Shown: positions 7,593 through 16,615 of the stretch, piece by piece | Layout: each line of letters starts with the position of its first letter | Numbering within the stretch: position 1 is the first letter of the stretch | NCBI GenBank assembly: GCA_028066055.1 | Contig: JALCBY010000022.1 | Coordinates: forward strand, 1 to 33,463 | Length of the DNA: 33,463 nucleotides | Source of the DNA: Hyphomicrobiaceae bacterium | Lineage (GTDB): Bacteria; Pseudomonadota; Alphaproteobacteria; Rhizobiales; Methyloligellaceae | Direction: 5' to 3' | Notes under the pieces: generated by a model | The model's input: only the letters and a program-made list of their open reading frames with translations | Told to the model about the DNA's origin: nothing | Database searches by the model: none | Program-made: the position numbers and the translations under genes

Positions 7593-8933
7593 CTAGGATT
7601 TTTTCAGATAATTTTCGAGCCAGTGAATGTCATATGAGCCATTGACGATATCCGGCTCGGATATCAGTGCCGTGAACAACGGAATGGTCGTATCCACCCC
7701 TTCGATGACGAATTCACTCAGCGCGCGCTTCAAGCGCATCAGACATTCATTGCGGTTGCGTGCGTGGACAATGAGCTTGCCGATCAGGCTGTCATAATAG
7801 GGGGGGATCGTGTAGCCGGCATACGCACCGGAATCGACACGCACTCCCAATCCGCCTGGAGGATGGAACTGACGGATCAGGCCGGGTGAGGGAATGAACG
7901 TCTCGGGATGCTCCGCATTGACCCGGCATTCGATGGCGTGGCCGTCGAACTGTACGTCGTCCTGTTTGAAACTGAGCGGTGCGCCCGACGCAATCCGGAT
8001 CTGCTCGATGACGAGATCTATACCCGTGATCATCTCAGTCACCGGGTGCTCGACCTGCAGGCGCGTATTCATCTCGATGAAATAGAACTCGCCGTCCTCA
8101 TACAGGAATTCCACCGTGCCGGCGCCGCGATATTTCATTTCCTGCATCGCATGCGCGACCGTGTCGCCAATTTGCGCACGCTGGTCGTCATTGAGGGCAG
8201 GGGAGAGGGCTTCCTCCCACACTTTCTGATGACGGCGTTGCAGGGAGCAGTCGCGTTCCCCCAGATGTGCGGCATTGCCCTGCCCGTCGCCAATCACCTG
8301 AATTTCGATATGTCTCGGCTTGGCGAGATACTTCTCCATGTAGAGGGTATCGTCGCCGAAGGCGGCTTTGGATTCCGCGCGCGCAGTCGATATGGCGGAG
8401 GACAGTTCGTCGGCGCTTGCCGCGACTTTCATGCCGCGTCCTCCGCCACCGGCGGCGGCCTTTATCAGGACCGGATAGCCGATCTCCTTCGCGACCGACT
8501 GGGCATCGCTGTCCGAACCGACCGCGCCGTCCGATCCGGGAACGACGGGAAGGCCAAGCGCCTTCGCGGTGTTTTTCGCCTCGATCTTGTCGCCCATGAC
8601 CCGGATATGTTCCGACGTCGGGCCGATGAAGGTGATCTGATGTTCTTCGAGTATTTCGGCAAATCGCGCATTCTCGGCCAGAAAACCGTATCCGGGATGC
8701 ACCGCGTCGGCATTGGTGATCTCGCACGCAGCGACGATCTGCGGAACGTTCAGATAGCTGTCAGCCGGTCTCGGCGGGCCGATACAGACGCACTCGTCAG
8801 CAAGCTTGACGTGCATGGCATCGGCATCGGCGGTCGAGTGAATTGCGACCGTGGCAATTCCGAGTTCCTTGCATGCGCGCAGAATGCGCAAGGCGATTTC
8901 TCCGCGGTTTGCGATGAGAATCTTATCGAACAT
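7593..8933 (-). CDS. accC: Acetyl-CoA carboxylase, biotin carboxylase subunit
   Basis: Catalyses ATP- and bicarbonate-dependent carboxylation of biotin on AccB, the first half-reaction of acetyl-CoA carboxylase. At 446 residues it is almost the same length as the E. coli enzyme. The N-terminal block [20 protein letters not shown] is canonical. The ATP-grasp domain shows K116, K158, the glycine loop GGGGRGM at 162-168, and the metal/catalytic block [16 protein letters not shown]. The C-terminal domain includes RVNAEHP and [10 protein letters not shown]. It lies 37 bp after accB, so the two are almost certainly co-transcribed. The accA and accD partners are not in the window. Confidence 0.98.
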   Translation of the reverse strand: MFDKILIANRGEIALRILRACKELGIATVAIHSTADADAMHVKLADECVCIGPPRPADSYLNVPQIVAACEITNADAVHPGYGFLAENARFAEILEEHQITFIGPTSEHIRVMGDKIEAKNTAKALGLPVVPGSDGAVGSDSDAQSVAKEIGYPVLIKAAAGGGGRGMKVAASADELSSAISTARAESKAAFGDDTLYMEKYLAKPRHIEIQVIGDGQGNAAHLGERDCSLQRRHQKVWEEALSPALNDDQRAQIGDTVAHAMQEMKYRGAGTVEFLYEDGEFYFIEMNTRLQVEHPVTEMITGIDLVIEQIRIASGAPLSFKQDDVQFDGHAIECRVNAEHPETFIPSPGLIRQFHPPGGLGVRVDSGAYAGYTIPPYYDSLIGKLIVHARNRNECLMRLKRALSEFVIEGVDTTIPLFTALISEPDIVNGSYDIHWLENYLKKS

Positions 8934-8970
8934 GGAGTTGGTCCATTACCGGTCCGTGACTGCCGTATGC

Positions 8971-9453
8971 CTACTCGATCACAACGAGTGGTTCTCCGAA
9001 CTCAACGGGCTGGCCATCCTCGACAAGTATCTTTGTCACTTTGCCGGAGCGCGGAGACGGAATGTGATTCATGGTCTTCATGGCTTCCACGATCATGACG
9101 GTCTGACCTTCCGTCACGGTAGCGCCCACTTCGATAAAGGGAGACGCGCCGGGTTCAGGGGCCCGGTAAGCGGTGCCGACCATCGGCGAAATCACCGTGC
9201 CGGGATGATTGGCGAGAGCGGAGTCGCTACCCGATTCGCCCGTGCTGGGAGCAGGCGGGGGCGCTGCGGCCGGGGCCGGCGCGGAAACGACATTCGCAAC
9301 CGCTCCAGGTGCGGCGCGTGCGACGCGAACCCGGAGGTCCTTGCGCTCGATCTCGATTTCAGTCAGCCCCGTCTCGCTCAGCAGGTCAGCAAGATCGCGA
9401 ATTACGTCCGCATCTACGGCGGCGGCCTTTTCTGTCTTTTTCTTGTCCGTCAT
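8971..9453 (-). CDS. accB: Acetyl-CoA carboxylase, biotin carboxyl carrier protein
   Basis: Carries the biotin that shuttles carboxyl groups between AccC and the AccAD transferase. The 160-residue protein has an N-terminal helical region (13-50), an Ala/Pro-rich linker (48-70), and a biotinyl domain whose site is E123-A-M-K126-T-M; K126 is the expected biotinylated lysine. I chose ATG 9453 (MTDKKKTEK) because a GGAG site lies about six bases upstream and the start fits the family. The frame can be extended to 9510, but that would run into aroQ. It sits 37 bp after aroQ and 37 bp before accC. Confidence 0.96.
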   Translation of the reverse strand: MTDKKKTEKAAAVDADVIRDLADLLSETGLTEIEIERKDLRVRVARAAPGAVANVVSAPAPAAAPPPAPSTGESGSDSALANHPGTVISPMVGTAYRAPEPGASPFIEVGATVTEGQTVMIVEAMKTMNHIPSPRSGKVTKILVEDGQPVEFGEPLVVIE

Positions 9454-9490
9454 TCCCAGCTCCGCGCCTCGGTCGCAAAGACCGATTTCG

Positions 9491-9940
9491 TCAGCTCTTG
9501 TTTGCCTCAAGTCGTTCCGCCAGTGCCTCGACCGCCAACTCGTAACTTTTCACGCCGAAGCCGCAGATCACACCGAAGCAGGCGGAGGAAATATACGAAT
9601 GATGGCGAAACTCTTCACGTTGAAAGATGTTTGACAGGTGCACTTCAACACAGGGGACATCTGCTGCCAGCAGCGCGTCAAGGATCGCGACCGATGTATG
9701 TGTATAAGCGCCGGCATTGATGATCACTCCGGAAGCTTTGGACCGTGCCTCCTGGATCCGGTCAACAAGCTCCCCTTCCTTGTTGGATTGGTGAAATTCG
9801 ATTGAAAAGCCGTGTTTTCCAGCACGGGCGGCGACGCGTTCGCGGACATCGTCGAGCGTGGCGTGTCCATAAACCTCGGGCTCGCGTTGACCGAGGAGGT
9901 TCAGGTTCGGGCCATTCAGGACATAGATCGGTTTAGGCAT
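9491..9940 (-). CDS. aroQ: Type II 3-dehydroquinate dehydratase
   Basis: Third step of the shikimate pathway: converts 3-dehydroquinate to 3-dehydroshikimate in the cytoplasm. The 149-residue protein matches the small dodecameric type II enzymes. It shows [17 protein letters not shown] at the N-terminus, with R19 and Y24 in the catalytic loop, then [25 protein letters not shown], and [18 protein letters not shown] with the catalytic histidine. It is placed between the DsbA-like gene (123 bp upstream) and accB; the pairing of aroQ with accB-accC is common in proteobacteria. Confidence 0.97.
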   Translation of the reverse strand: MPKPIYVLNGPNLNLLGQREPEVYGHATLDDVRERVAARAGKHGFSIEFHQSNKEGELVDRIQEARSKASGVIINAGAYTHTSVAILDALLAADVPCVEVHLSNIFQREEFRHHSYISSACFGVICGFGVKSYELAVEALAERLEANKS

Positions 9941-10063
9941 GGCGCGCCGGCGGCAAGGACGAGGTTCAAATCGGCAGTCGCCGACCGGAAAAGTCGACGG
10001 TGTCTACCGGGCGCCCGTGTACCAGTTTTCTCGCGGTGTTGCAAAAACAGACTGGGGTGTTGG

Positions 10064-10951
10064 TCAACAGTTTGCCTTGCATCCATTCTTGCGGACGTCG
10101 GCGACGTTCTGCTGGAACACCTCCAAAAGGTTGTCGGGCGCACCGGGTATGGACCGGTCGCCGACAAGGTAAAAGGGCGTTCCCTGGATGCCGAGCTTGT
10201 TGCCGAGTTCCCGGGTTTCGCGAATGATTTTCTTCGTTTCGTCGGAGTTCATGTCCGCGCGAAGCTTCTCCATGTCGAGGCCGAGCCGTTCAGCCAGTTT
10301 GAGCGCCGTCTGCTCGTTGTTCTGGCCGCGGTTCTCCAACAGAGCCGTGTGCACTTCGAAATACTTGCCCTGGTTCTTTGCAGCGATGGCAACACGCGCT
10401 GCACCCTCCGATCGCTCGCCAAAGATCGGGAACTCTTTGAGAATCACGCGGACCTTTTTGTCGGAGTCGAGCAGTTTGGTCAGAGACTCGAACGCCCGCT
10501 TGCAGTACGGGCAGTTGTAGTCGGAGAACTCGACGATCGTGACGTCGCCCTCCGGATCTCCCGCTTCCAGACCGTAATTGTCACGGAAGATCATGTCGGC
10601 GTTGTCGGATATGGCCGTCTGGATCAGCTTTTCCCGCTCCTGAGCCTGATGCTGTTCAAGCGCCGCCGACATCTGGACGAGAATCTGCGGGTTCTTCAGC
10701 AGGTAGTCGCGGACGGTCTTTTCAACGTCAGCCCGCTGGGCCTCGCTCAACCCGGCGTCCCCGTCAGCCGGTTTGCCGACCGTTTCGGGTTTGGATGCGA
10801 CGTCCTGCTCAGGAGCCGGTGATGTCGCTGGAGAAAGCGTGAGAAAAAGAGCGAACGCTGCGGCTGAAACGACGGCGCCGACAAGGGCCGGAACCACAAA
10901 CTGCATTGCGCCGGAACTGCTCGAAGTCGAAGAGGGAGGGGATTTGCTCAA
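10064..10951 (-). CDS. DsbA-family membrane-anchored thiol:disulfide oxidoreductase
   Basis: The 295-residue protein has one N-terminal hydrophobic segment (about 17-40) that should anchor or export it. A charged helical region follows (75-110), with the EKTVRDYLLKNPQIL motif typical of the DsbA/Com1-like COG1651 group. The thioredoxin-like domain holds the redox site C147-P-Y-C150 in VEFSDYNCPYCKRAF, and the cis-proline loop GIQGTPFYLV. Two further cysteines end the chain (NGCKANC). Expected role: disulfide exchange in the periplasm; whether it oxidises or isomerises cannot be told from sequence. It starts 14 bp after the M48 protease gene, which suggests shared envelope quality control and one transcript. 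Confidence 0.92.
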   Translation of the reverse strand: MSKSPPSSTSSSSGAMQFVVPALVGAVVSAAAFALFLTLSPATSPAPEQDVASKPETVGKPADGDAGLSEAQRADVEKTVRDYLLKNPQILVQMSAALEQHQAQEREKLIQTAISDNADMIFRDNYGLEAGDPEGDVTIVEFSDYNCPYCKRAFESLTKLLDSDKKVRVILKEFPIFGERSEGAARVAIAAKNQGKYFEVHTALLENRGQNNEQTALKLAERLGLDMEKLRADMNSDETKKIIRETRELGNKLGIQGTPFYLVGDRSIPGAPDNLLEVFQQNVADVRKNGCKANC

Positions 10952-10965
10952 GGGATTTCCTGTCT

Positions 10966-12402
10966 TTAACAGCCGGAGGATTTCACTTTCAGAATGTCAT
11001 CGGCTTTCAGCCAATTCCTGGAACCCGGCGAGAAGATTTTCTTGGCGTCCTGAGCCTGTCGTTTGGCGAGAGCGGTCTTGCCTTCATACTGATATGCATA
11101 GGCCGACGCCAGCATGGCGTTGGCCGTATCGCGTTTCATGCCGTATGCCGTTGCCAGTTGGCGATAACCGGACGCCGAGCAGGTCTCCTTCACGAGGGCG
11201 CGCCGCAAATGCGAGATGACTTCATCGACAAGTGCCGCGTTGGTCTGCTGCGCATTCTGTGCGGCGGCAAGTAAAGCTTGTGCTAACAGGAGCCGAATCA
11301 GGGGTTCGTCCGGCGCAAGCTGAACCGCCGTTCTCAACGAGGGTATCGCCCGGCGGGACTCACCGCTCTTGAAAAGGAACTGGCCTTTCAGCTCTTGGAA
11401 GTATGGGTTGTCCGGTTGTTGCTGTATCAAGGCATCGATCTGGGGAAGAAAGGCGCCGAGCCCGGACCGGCGATAACTTGCGATCGCGCGCGCATAGCGC
11501 GCAGGGGTGGACTGATCGCTGATCGGATATCTGTTCAGCACGGTTTGCGGATTGTCGAGAAATCCGGACAGCTTTGCACGCATCATATCGTGGCGGATCT
11601 GCAGGATGCCCGGATCGCGCTTTTCGAAATAGGGGCTGCTGCGGGCCTTTTCGCGAAGGTTCGCGATGCGCTGTTGCGGGAACGGATGGCTTTGAACGTA
11701 GGGGTCGGCATACTTCAGGGAGCTCAAATTCTGATCCGCAAGATACCTGAAGGTGGTGAGCATGCCCTTCGCCGATTGCCGCGTGGCGTTCAGGTAGCTG
11801 AGCGCCGCCTGGTCGGCAGATGCCTCCTCGGCCCGTCGATACGACAGAACGTGACGTTGCGTGAGGCCCTCGCCGCCGAGCAACGCACCGGCGCCCGCCG
11901 CGCCGACATTCGCACCGGCTGCTGCGCCCGCGGCCGTTGCCGCCAGGATCAACACGCGCAACATCAAGGACGTGGTCTGTGCGCTGCTGACCGCCTGGCG
12001 CAATCGCGACAGATGTCCACCGGCGATATGACCTGTTTCATGCGCGATGACGCCAATCACCTGGTTCGGCGTGTCGGACCGCATCAAGGTACCGACGTGG
12101 AAGAACATGTTACGGCCGTCGACGACGAAAGCATTGAAGCTGCGGGCGCCGATGAGATGAATTCGAACATTCTGACGGCTCAATCCGGCCACTTTGAAAA
12201 TCGGCCGGGCATAGTCGCGCAAAAGGGATTCGATTTCCGCATCGCGTATGAGACCGGCCGCGCGCGCCGATGTTGCGGATGCTGTAAACAGGGAAACCGC
12301 GAGCACGATCGTCAGCACGCATCGCAAGCCCCGCGCGCACTGCGAATGCAGGCGGTGTTTTATTTCGGGTCCGCGATTTACGTTCGTTCCCGGCTCGGCC
12401 AT
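10966..12402 (-). CDS. Periplasmic M48-family metalloprotease with TPR region (BepA-like)
   Basis: The 478-residue protein has a signal peptide (hydrophobic 29-44, cleavage near ARA-AG). The M48 zinc site is H121-E-T-G-H125, with the probable third ligand E193 in EEASAD. Between them lies an Ala/Gly-rich hydrophobic stretch (146-175). The C-terminal half (about 290-470) is helical with TPR-like periodicity. The same layout occurs in BepA, which degrades or helps assemble outer-membrane proteins such as LptD. It is the first gene of the minus-strand cluster and sits 14 bp before the DsbA-like gene. That pairing fits a role in envelope protein quality control (inference). Confidence 0.93.
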   Translation of the reverse strand: MAEPGTNVNRGPEIKHRLHSQCARGLRCVLTIVLAVSLFTASATSARAAGLIRDAEIESLLRDYARPIFKVAGLSRQNVRIHLIGARSFNAFVVDGRNMFFHVGTLMRSDTPNQVIGVIAHETGHIAGGHLSRLRQAVSSAQTTSLMLRVLILAATAAGAAAGANVGAAGAGALLGGEGLTQRHVLSYRRAEEASADQAALSYLNATRQSAKGMLTTFRYLADQNLSSLKYADPYVQSHPFPQQRIANLREKARSSPYFEKRDPGILQIRHDMMRAKLSGFLDNPQTVLNRYPISDQSTPARYARAIASYRRSGLGAFLPQIDALIQQQPDNPYFQELKGQFLFKSGESRRAIPSLRTAVQLAPDEPLIRLLLAQALLAAAQNAQQTNAALVDEVISHLRRALVKETCSASGYRQLATAYGMKRDTANAMLASAYAYQYEGKTALAKRQAQDAKKIFSPGSRNWLKADDILKVKSSGC

Positions 12403-12698
12403 CGCTCGTAATCTAAGCTTGATTCAAAAATCTTTTATATATAGATCAGATGCTTACAAGAATCTGCAAGGTGATCCATTTATCTCGCAACACTAGAAGG
12501 CCAGACCTGACGGGTCAATGTCACCCGCGCATTTGTAATGCGTCGTCAACGCCGAAGCATGACCGAAGCCACCTACGTGCCACAATTGCTCACCGCTGGC
12601 CTGTAATGCGCATTGATCGGGGGGAATAGGACGATACAGTGGCCAATGTATGAACTTCTCTTCATTTGCAAAGAAAGTTTGAGGTTTGGATCGCGGTG
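12403..12698. other. Divergent intergenic region between the M48 and aminotransferase genes
   Basis: Both flanking genes are transcribed outward, so their promoters should lie here. An AT-rich tract (ATCTTTTATATATAGATC, around 12430-12447) could hold a -10 element for the M48 gene. I could not find a good -35 at proper spacing. Nothing else is recognisable; short ORFs here have no support. Confidence 0.3.
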
Positions 12699-13907
12699 AT
12701 GCGGACAATGGACTCACAAAGCGGACCCGATGACAAAAGCGGTCTGCCGCGCCAGCTTGCCGAGCGCGGTGCCATCGACCCGTTTATCGTCATGGACGTG
12801 TTGCGCGTCGCCAACGAGAAAATGGCGGCCGGCACCGATGTCATTCATATGGAGGTGGGGCAGCCGGGAACGCCTGCGCCTGCGCGCGCCGTGGAAGCGG
12901 CTCACCGTGCGCTCGACAATCACACACTCGGCTACACTGACGCGCTCGGAATTCCGGAACTGCGGGAATGCATCGCCGGACACTACAAAAGACAATATGG
13001 CATCGACGTTTCACCAAACCGGGTCGTCGTGACATCCGGATCGTCGGCGGCATTTACGCTCACCTTTCTGGCGATCCTCGATCCCGGTGCGCGCGTGGCG
13101 ATTCCCAGTCCCGGCTATCCCTGCTACCGGCACATTCTGAAGGCACTTGGGGCAGAGGCGGTGGTCCTCGAAACCGGCCCTGAAACAAGGTGGATGCCTA
13201 CGCCTGAAGCCCTTGCGGAATTGCACGGGCGTGTTTCGATTGACGCCCTTCTGCTGGCCAGTCCGGCGAATCCGACCGGAACGATGCTCGTCGGTGATGC
13301 ATTGCGGCAGCTTGCTCATGCGTGCGACGAGCAGAAGCTCTGGTTCATTTCCGATGAAATCTATCACGGCCTCGATTTCGAGGAGGCGGCGAAGACGGCG
13401 CTTGCCTTTTCCGATTCCGCAATCGTCATCAACAGCTTCTCAAAATATTTTTCGATGACGGGCTGGCGTGTCGGCTGGATGGTGGTGCCGGATGAACTCG
13501 TGCGGCCACTGGAGCGGCTCAAACAGAACCTCTTCATCTGTGCTCCGGCGATATCGCAATATGCGGCACTCGCGGCCTTCGATGCATATGAGGAGCTCGA
13601 AGCGAACAAGGCGGTATACAGAGTCAACCGGGATCTACTTCTCGAAGAGCTTCCGCAGGCGGGCTTCACGAATATCCTGCCGGCCGATGGCGCATTCTAC
13701 CTATATGCGGATGTACGCCACCTGACCGACGACAGCACGCAACTCGCCAGACGTATTCTTGAAGACTGCGGCGTCGCGGTGACGCCGGGAATGGACTTCG
13801 ACGAAGCGCGCGGCAAGCACTATCTTCGGTTCTGCTACTCCGGCACAACCGAGCGAATGCGTGAAGCCGCGCGTCGTTTGCGGGACTGGTCGAGGCGGAA
13901 CAGCTGA
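12699..13907 (+). CDS. Class I/II PLP-dependent aminotransferase
   Basis: The product has 402 residues from ATG 12699. It is a fold-type I aminotransferase of the aspartate/AlaT-like group. Features are the N-terminal IHMEVGQPGTPAP substrate loop, GYTDALGIPELRE, VTSGSSAAFTLTF, SPANPTGTM, and SDEIYHGLDF. The Schiff-base lysine is K249 in SFSKYFSMTGWRVGW, and the C-terminal LRFCYSG contains the carboxylate-binding arginine. The amino acid substrate cannot be assigned. The open frame reaches back to a TTG at 12666; ATG 12699 and ATG 12708 are better starts, with GAGG at 12681-12684 upstream. It converges on rne with a 53-bp gap. Confidence 0.92.
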   Translation: MRTMDSQSGPDDKSGLPRQLAERGAIDPFIVMDVLRVANEKMAAGTDVIHMEVGQPGTPAPARAVEAAHRALDNHTLGYTDALGIPELRECIAGHYKRQYGIDVSPNRVVVTSGSSAAFTLTFLAILDPGARVAIPSPGYPCYRHILKALGAEAVVLETGPETRWMPTPEALAELHGRVSIDALLLASPANPTGTMLVGDALRQLAHACDEQKLWFISDEIYHGLDFEEAAKTALAFSDSAIVINSFSKYFSMTGWRVGWMVVPDELVRPLERLKQNLFICAPAISQYAALAAFDAYEELEANKAVYRVNRDLLLEELPQAGFTNILPADGAFYLYADVRHLTDDSTQLARRILEDCGVAVTPGMDFDEARGKHYLRFCYSGTTERMREAARRLRDWSRRNS

Positions 13908-13960
13908 CGTTGCGGTTGCGCAAAACGATCAGCCACTAAATCACCTGGGAGTATCCGCCC

Positions 13961-16615
13961 TCAGGCTCTTCGTTGCCACCAACCGGTTCGCCGCGGTCCT
14001 TCGGGAGCCTCGCCCCCCTCGGTCCTGTCGTCTTCACCGGGCGCTTTCGCAGCGGAAGAGCCTTCTTGTGTGGTGACGGGCTGCGGTCCGGATTCGCCGG
14101 TCCACTCCGCACTTCCATTGCCGTCGCTCGCGGGCGGTTCATCCTTCTTCTTGCGGCTGGCGGTTTTCTTGGCTTTCTTCTCGCCCTTGGCGTCGTCCTT
14201 GTCCTTGGCGGCGGCCTTCGCTTTCGAACGCGGCGCGCGTTTCTTCGGTTCGTCGTCTTCCTTGGCAGATTGGCTTTCGGACTTTTTCGACGCTGCGCGC
14301 CTGGGTTTGCGCTTGGGTTTTTCGTCCGCTTCCGGAACCGCTGTCATACTCGTTTCCGGTTCCACCGTCACGTTTGCTTCCGGTTCCGCCGCCACGGTTT
14401 CGGCTGTCTCCGCGGTCGCGGCCATCGCTTGAACGGACTTAGCGTCGCTGTCTTCATGCGTGTCGCCGGCGCCTTCCGGAGCCGCCTCTGCCGCATCCGG
14501 TGCTGAACGCGATCGCCCACGTGCACGTCGCCCGCCGCGCCGGCCTCGCCGGCGGGGACGTCGTGCGCCTTCCTCGCGTTCCTCCGAATCGGTGCCGGAT
14601 GCCTCGGACGGTCCGTCGCCATCGCGCTGATCGCCGGTCTGTGCTTCGATGAACGCATCGTCGTGATCGCCTCGACCGCGCCGTCGTCGGCGGCGGCGGG
14701 AACGCTTCTGACCGCTCTCCTCCTGATTGGGGTCTGCACTGAACTGTGTCGTATCGTCGACCTGAATGGCGGTGGCTTGCACGGCCCGCTCGGCTCCGGC
14801 CGAGGTATCCTCTTCGACGCTGAAGTTGGCACCGTGCAGTTGATTGTTCGCCGCGAGTGAGATGTTTACGCCGTATCGGACCTCCATGTCCTTCAGATGC
14901 GGCCGCTTGTAATTCAGGATGTAGAGGGCTGCCTCGTAGCTGGATGTCGCCACGAGATGGCGGGCGCCGTTATTGAGCAGCGTATCCTCGATGGTACGAA
15001 GAATGTCGAGCGAAACGGACTCCGTCGAGCGCACGATACCGGTGCCCTGACAGACCTCGCAGCAGACCGTGCTGCCCTCCAGAAGGCCGGCGCGCAGTCT
15101 CTGGCGAGACATTTCGAGCAGCCCAAACGGACTGATGCGGCCGACCTGGATGCGCGCGCGATCCGATTTGAGGGCGTCCTTGAGGCGGCGCTCGACGGCC
15201 CGGTTGTTCCGCCGTTCCTCCATGTCGATAAAGTCGATGACAATGAGGCCGGCGAGATCGCGCAGGCGCAGCTGGCGGGCGATTTCCTCAGCAGCCTCCT
15301 GGTTGGTCCTAAGCGCGGTATCCTCGATGGAATGTTCGCGCGTGGACTTGCCCGAGTTCACGTCGATCGAAACCAGTGCCTCGGTTTGATTGATGACGAT
15401 GTAACCGCCCGATCTCAAGGTCACATGCGGCAGGAAAATTGCGCTCAGCTGCCGTTCGATCTGGTGGCGGACGAATATTGGCTCGGGCTCCTTGTAGGGC
15501 TGCACATTCTTCGCGTGGCTCGGCATCAGAAGCTTCATGAAGCCCTTTGCTTCCTTGTAGGCCTCGTCGCCGGCCACCAGCACACCGTCGATCTCCTTGC
15601 CATACAGGTCGCGGATGGACCGCTTGATGAGATTGCCCTCTTCGTAGACCAGGGTAGGGGCCGTCGACTTCAGCGTCAGGTCGCGGATGTTTTCCCACAT
15701 GCGCAACAGATATTCGAAGTCGCGCTTGATTTCCGCCTTGGTCCTCGAAGCGCCTGCGGTTCTGATAATGAGACCCATACCGCTCGGAACATCCAGATCG
15801 CCGGCGATCTTGCGGAGCCGTTTGCGGTCGGTCGGATTGGTGATCTTCCGTGAAATGCCGCCGCCTCTCGCGGTGTTCGGCATGAGCACGGTGTACCTGC
15901 CGGCGAGAGAGATATAGGTCGTCAGCGCAGCGCCCTTGTTGCCGCGTTCTTCCTTGACGACCTGCACCAGAATGATCTGGCGCCGCTTGATGACTTCCTG
16001 GATCTTGTAGTTGCGCCGCCGGCGCGTACGGCGGACCGGCAACTCCTCCAGCGCATCTTCCGAACCGACGGATTCGACGCCTGAACCATTGCCGTTTGCC
16101 GAGGCGTCCGCGTCACCCGCATCGTCCTCCGCTCCGCCATTGTCTTCTGAAACCGTTTCGGTAAGGTCCGCCGCCTCGAGAGCGACGGCATCGGCGTCTC
16201 CGGAACCGTTTGCCTTGCCTGTTTCCGCGGCCTTTTCCGACTTCCGACGGGACTTTCTTTTTCTTGATCCGCGCGCGGAAGACTGTGCGTCGTCATGCGC
16301 GGCTTCCTCGGCCTGCGCCTTGATCTGCTCTTCCGCCTCTTCTTCTAGGAGCGCCTGACGATCCGCGATCGGGATCTGATAGTAGTCGGGATGGATTTCA
16401 TTGAAGGCCAAAAACCCGTGGCGGTTTCCGCCATAGTCGACGAATGCGGCCTGGAGCGATGGTTCAACACGGGTAACTTTGGCGAGATAGATATTTCCTC
16501 TTAGCTGCTTCCTTGTAGCGGATTCGAAATCAAAATCCTCGAGTTTGTTGCCGCGTACCACGACGACTCGCGTCTCTTCGGGGTGCGCAGCGTCGATAAG
16601 CATTTTGCTGCTCAT
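13961..16615 (-). CDS. rne: Ribonuclease E
   Basis: Endoribonuclease and degradosome scaffold for mRNA decay and rRNA/tRNA processing. The 884-residue protein begins MSSKMLIDAAHPEETRVVVV. The S1 domain starts near residue 35 and is split by an acidic and Lys/Arg-rich insertion (about 90-215). The DNase I-like catalytic part keeps D418 (SIDVNSGKS) and D461 (IVIDFIDM), equivalent to E. coli D303 and D346. The Zn-link is C519-E-V-C522, equivalent to C404/C407. All four are shifted by exactly 115. The C-terminal 300 residues are disordered and Arg/Lys-rich (RRRRRRRGR, RRGRRGGRRARGR) and end in GWWQRRA, typical of alphaproteobacteria. The frame extends to 16756, but the family starts at 16615. Confidence 0.97.
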   Translation of the reverse strand: MSSKMLIDAAHPEETRVVVVRGNKLEDFDFESATRKQLRGNIYLAKVTRVEPSLQAAFVDYGGNRHGFLAFNEIHPDYYQIPIADRQALLEEEAEEQIKAQAEEAAHDDAQSSARGSRKRKSRRKSEKAAETGKANGSGDADAVALEAADLTETVSEDNGGAEDDAGDADASANGNGSGVESVGSEDALEELPVRRTRRRRNYKIQEVIKRRQIILVQVVKEERGNKGAALTTYISLAGRYTVLMPNTARGGGISRKITNPTDRKRLRKIAGDLDVPSGMGLIIRTAGASRTKAEIKRDFEYLLRMWENIRDLTLKSTAPTLVYEEGNLIKRSIRDLYGKEIDGVLVAGDEAYKEAKGFMKLLMPSHAKNVQPYKEPEPIFVRHQIERQLSAIFLPHVTLRSGGYIVINQTEALVSIDVNSGKSTREHSIEDTALRTNQEAAEEIARQLRLRDLAGLIVIDFIDMEERRNNRAVERRLKDALKSDRARIQVGRISPFGLLEMSRQRLRAGLLEGSTVCCEVCQGTGIVRSTESVSLDILRTIEDTLLNNGARHLVATSSYEAALYILNYKRPHLKDMEVRYGVNISLAANNQLHGANFSVEEDTSAGAERAVQATAIQVDDTTQFSADPNQEESGQKRSRRRRRRRGRGDHDDAFIEAQTGDQRDGDGPSEASGTDSEEREEGARRPRRRGRRGGRRARGRSRSAPDAAEAAPEGAGDTHEDSDAKSVQAMAATAETAETVAAEPEANVTVEPETSMTAVPEADEKPKRKPRRAASKKSESQSAKEDDEPKKRAPRSKAKAAAKDKDDAKGEKKAKKTASRKKKDEPPASDGNGSAEWTGESGPQPVTTQEGSSAAKAPGEDDRTEGGEAPEGPRRTGWWQRRA

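Noticed and set aside
7908-9098. 396-codon plus-strand ORF opposite accC
   Set aside because: Antisense shadow of AccC, which is complete and has all catalytic motifs.
11395-12411. 338-codon plus-strand ORF opposite the M48 protease
   Set aside because: Antisense shadow; the protease frame has a signal peptide and the zinc site.
14897-15853. 318-codon plus-strand ORF opposite rne
   Set aside because: Antisense shadow of the catalytic half of RNase E.
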